Assembly (NCBI GenBank): GCA_032164245.1
Contig: JAVMKO010000009.1
Location: 77,571,212 to 77,635,211 of the forward strand
Direction of reading: 5' to 3'
Origin: Sternotherus odoratus
Taxonomy: Eukaryota > Chordata > Testudines > Kinosternidae
DNA: 64,000 nucleotides
Positions 61,434 through 64,000 of the stretch are shown here, piece by piece. Under the pieces are notes generated by a model. The model was not told where the DNA came from, ran no database searches, and saw only the letters and a program-made list of their open reading frames with translations. A program made the position numbers and the translations under genes. The first letter of the stretch is position 1. Every line of letters begins with the position of its first letter.

Positions 61434-61728
61434 GGGTACGTCTTCACTACCTGCCAAATCGGCGGGTAGCAATCGATTTTCTGGCGTTCGATTTCTCGCG
61501 TCTTATGAAGACGTGAAAAATCGATTGCTCACGGCGCCCCCGTCGACTGCGGAACTCCAGTTTGTTGGGAGGCGCAAGCTGGAGTCGACGGGGGAGCGCG
61601 CCGCCGACTGCCGCTGCCATGAGGACGGACGGTAAGTCGGCTGCAGATACGCAAACTTCAGCTACGTGATCCACGTAGCTGAAGTTGCGTATCTGCAGTC
61701 GATCCTCCCCCGTAGTGGAGACCAGCCC
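61434..61728. mobile_element. Harbinger-type MITE made of three hairpins (295 bp)
   Basis: The ends gggtacgtcttcactac and gtagtggagaccagccc are imperfect inverted repeats flanked by the 3-bp duplication tta (61431-61433, 61729-61731), as expected for PIF/Harbinger. The interior is almost entirely paired: gcaatcgatttt with its complement, the ccgtcgact...agtcgacgg pair, and a near-perfect 27-28-bp stem (61641-61668 with 61672-61698) with a 3-base loop. Confidence 0.88.
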
Positions 61729-61750
61729 TTACTTGTGGAACCATCCGTCA

Positions 61751-61865
61751 TTCATAGCTTCATATATTTGAAGGCCAAAAGGGACTATTATATCATCTAA
61801 TCTGACCTCCCGCCCAGCACAGACAACAGAAATAGAATTTCATCAAATGGTTCCTGATCAAGCCC
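61751..61865 (-). mobile_element. CR1 LINE 3' end
   Basis: It begins ttcatagcttcatat and contains 'aaaagggactattatatc' and 'atctaatctgacctcccg'. It is close to the MITE at 61434-61728 but separate from it. Confidence 0.85.
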
Positions 61866-62224
61866 AATCATCACAGGGGTGATGTTGATTTTAAAATGTA
61901 TATAAACACAACATACACCAGTGTCCCTAAGAGTCTCCTCTTTCATATGGGAGGGATGTCAGGATGGCTCCCAGAATCTGGAAAGCGTGAAGAGCAAAAT
62001 TCCTAGTCTAGGAAGTCAACTGCAGACATCAGCATGGAGATCTAATTTATTTGCACAGAATACTACTAAAGTAAATGGAGGCTTTGCCATTACCTTCAAC
62101 ATGCACAGGACAAACCCTTAGACACTAGGGTGAAGCGTGCTATAGAAAACCCTGATATAGATAGATAGAACCACTCAGCTTTGCTTCATACTCCTCCAAA
62201 ACATGCAGGCTACTTATGAACAAT

Positions 62225-62405
62225 GATAATACTTCTGACATAGCACATTTCTTCACTAGATCTCAAAGTGCTTTACAAAGGAAGTCAGTAAGATTACTGT
62301 CATTTTACAGATGGGCAACTGAACAGATATGCCCGAGCAGGCTAGAGGCAGAGCCAGGAATACAACCTAGCTCTCCAGGGCTCTCTCCATTAGGCCATGC
62401 CCCTT
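62225..62405 (+). repeat. MIR-like SINE fragment
   Basis: It carries 'aaagtgctttacaaagg', 'attttacagatgggcaact', 'gaggcagagccaggaatac' and 'ccattaggccatgcc' in MIR order. This is an old diverged copy within the AFF3 intron. Confidence 0.65.
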
Positions 62406-62892
62406 TGTTAAACATACCCCTCTCATGCCATTTGAAGCAAAAAGAAAGCCAATGTCTACATTCTCACACTGTTTTGTGCTGATGTATTGCAGCACATAGA
62501 CTATATTAAGTGACCCACAGTTAAGATGAAGGCACAGTGGAATGAGGGGGGGGGGGGGAGAGAGAGAGACTGGTATAGCCTTAATTCTTAATTTCACTGT
62601 TCTTCGGGGTTTAGCTCCGATACTAAATGTTGTGTGAACATCATTTCTGTAGCATCATCTCTTTTATTGTTCTTCTTTTTTAACAAGTGTTGTATGTAAA
62701 TACATGTTTAAAAAAATTTAAAAGGCTTGTTATTTACCCGAGAGTAACAGCTTCTTCTGATCTGATACATTTTAATATGTAAATACTTCCTCATTCAAAA
62801 TGTAAACCATGCCGTTTTTTTGATAGACTCTAATAACTAATCTGGCACATTAGAGTCTCTCACATAAACAAGTCCTAACAAAACAAACATTT

Positions 62893-63000
62893 GGCCTGAT
62901 TCTGCTTTTCTTTTCGCTGGTGGAAATTAGGAGTAATCCCACTGAAATGAATGGTGTTATATCCCCAGTGTAAAAATGATGAGCGCCAGAGGGGAATCAG
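62893..63000. repeat. Dispersed palindromic 'cactgaaatgaatgg' repeat
   Basis: It contains 'cctgattctgcttttc' and, later, 'gaggggaatcag' in inverted relation, around a 'gtaatcccactgaaatgaa' centre. Similar short repeats with a 'ccattgacttcaatgg'-like centre recur in this window (for example 18390-18490 and 40318-40440). They look like decayed MITEs. Confidence 0.45.
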
Positions 63001-63805
63001 AGAAAATGGTCAAAATCCTGATTGCTTTAATCACAATTCAATTTAATCCTAAAGATTTCAATGGGATTATCTGTGAGTAAAGTGAGCAAAATTTGACCCA
63101 TTAGTTACTCTGTAGAGTAAATTCTATGGAGTCTACCCTTTATGGCAGCTATAGAAAACAGGCGCTGATTTTCAAATACTAACTCAGGCGTTTTAATATT
63201 AGGCAAAGGCTCTGAAAAAAAATTACGTTTAAAAATTAACTCTGTGAATTTCAGTGGGTTTTTATATTCCTTTAACATTAAAAAAAACAATCAACAACAA
63301 ACCACTCTTTCTTCATCTAGATATACATATGCAAAAGTTGCTCTCTGGATGCGACCTTATATACCAAGTTACAGCCTGGAACAATTTTTTACAGCCAAGT
63401 TATAAACCTCTGCAAAAACAGGGTTTATAATAGAAACCTTGATTGACTCATTTTAATGTTTTGAATGATAAAACTACACCTTTTAAAAGACAAGTGTCAT
63501 TGCCAAACGGTGAAATTACTATACTTTACTTCCACCCACTACATTTCAATTTTAATTTTATGAATATTGCAAATTATAACACTCACATTATAACCTCTAA
63601 GGGGGATAATTTATAAAAGCAGTGTCCATCAATTATAAATTTTCCATGACATTAATAAAATGGCAAGAACTAATTATCATGACTTCTGAGATGAAGATGC
63701 CTTGGACAAATCATTAATATGTTGAAATGATATTTTTTAAAACAGAGCAGGTTCTAATTATGACTGAAATGAGATTATGAAAATGATCACAGAAAGGACA
63801 TTAAC

Positions 63806-63942
63806 CTGATGAGTTCCACAGTCTCCGAGTACATGGTGTATGGAGATTTAGCTTCTAATGGATCTCGCTCCATAGCATTCCCGCACTCAATGAAGGAGAG
63901 AGCAGCATCAGCATAATTCACTGCTTTGCCGAACTTCTCCAG
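63806..63942 (-). CDS. AFF3: AFF3 coding exon, sixth from the 3' end (start of the C-terminal homology domain)
   Basis: This is a 137-bp internal exon, codons 1-45 of the visible segment plus two bases of codon 46. It reads [20 protein letters not shown] and continues through an MYSETVELI motif, which is the conserved start of the AF4/FMR2 family C-terminal homology domain. It is flanked by a pyrimidine-rich acceptor ending ttcag and a gttaat donor. AFF proteins are nuclear scaffolds of super elongation complex-type assemblies, and this domain mediates dimerisation among family members (family knowledge). The split AGG arginine codon is completed by the next exon at 59828. The upstream part of the gene lies beyond the right edge. 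AFF2 is the main alternative; the later exons favour AFF3. Confidence 0.93.
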
Positions 63943-64000
63943 CTGAAATAGGAAGATGAAACCATCAAGATGATGCTTCAGCCTTTATTTCCAGCTAGAT

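Larger units (their letters stand above)
59829..63805 (-). other. AFF3 intron between the 137-bp and 72-bp exons
   Basis: The intron is 3.98 kb. It holds a hairpin-rich Harbinger-type MITE (61434-61728), a CR1 end (61751-61865), a MIR-like fragment (62225-62405), a poly-G/(GA)n run near 62547-62570 and a dispersed palindromic repeat (62893-63000). The stretches 59830-61430 and 63005-63800 are unique and AT-rich, with nothing recognised. Confidence 0.85.

Overview
This is a vertebrate nuclear window, almost certainly from a turtle. The evidence is the repeat content: many CR1 LINE 3' ends of the type common in turtles and crocodilians, in both the 'aacataagaatggcc' and 'gaagggaccattatgatc' forms; hAT and Harbinger-type miniature elements; and an amniote retroposon with the 'cccacgaaagcttatgct' core. 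There is one recognisable host gene, seen only as its 3' end. The species is not determined.

Right part (about 36.9-64 kb): the minus strand carries the last six coding exons of an AF4/FMR2 family gene, best assigned to AFF3 (LAF4). The exons, in transcription order, are 63942-63806, 59828-59757, 59411-59318, 56592-56543, 52232-52018 and 46463-46342, ending in a TAG stop. Every junction has AG/GT splice sites, all phases agree, and the exons join into 229 codons plus stop covering the C-terminal homology domain. The gene continues beyond the right edge. Downstream of the stop, about 9.4 kb of mostly unique, U-rich (on the minus strand) sequence down to a candidate AATAAA near 36936 is a plausible long 3' UTR. 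It holds a 650-bp hAT insertion and a striking 83-bp inverted duplication.

Left part (1-36.9 kb): no host coding exon could be supported. It holds CR1 fragments, a broken Harbinger transposase copy (14.1-15.3 kb), two inverted copies of a roughly 700-bp LTR-like repeat (3.2-3.9 and 21.4-22.1 kb), and a hAT element with perfect 8-bp target duplications whose interior has grown into three GC-rich minisatellites (23.7-25.06 kb). That hAT lies between two minus-strand open fragments that look like an older ZMYM1-like domesticated or transposon gene. Between them lie several long repeat-free AT-rich blocks (4.5-5.6, 11.7-12.9, 18.7-19.3 and 31.2-32.1 kb) that look like candidate conserved non-coding sequence.

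Most open frames in this window are chance or repeat-derived. No operons, CRISPR arrays, rRNA genes or functional tRNA genes were seen.
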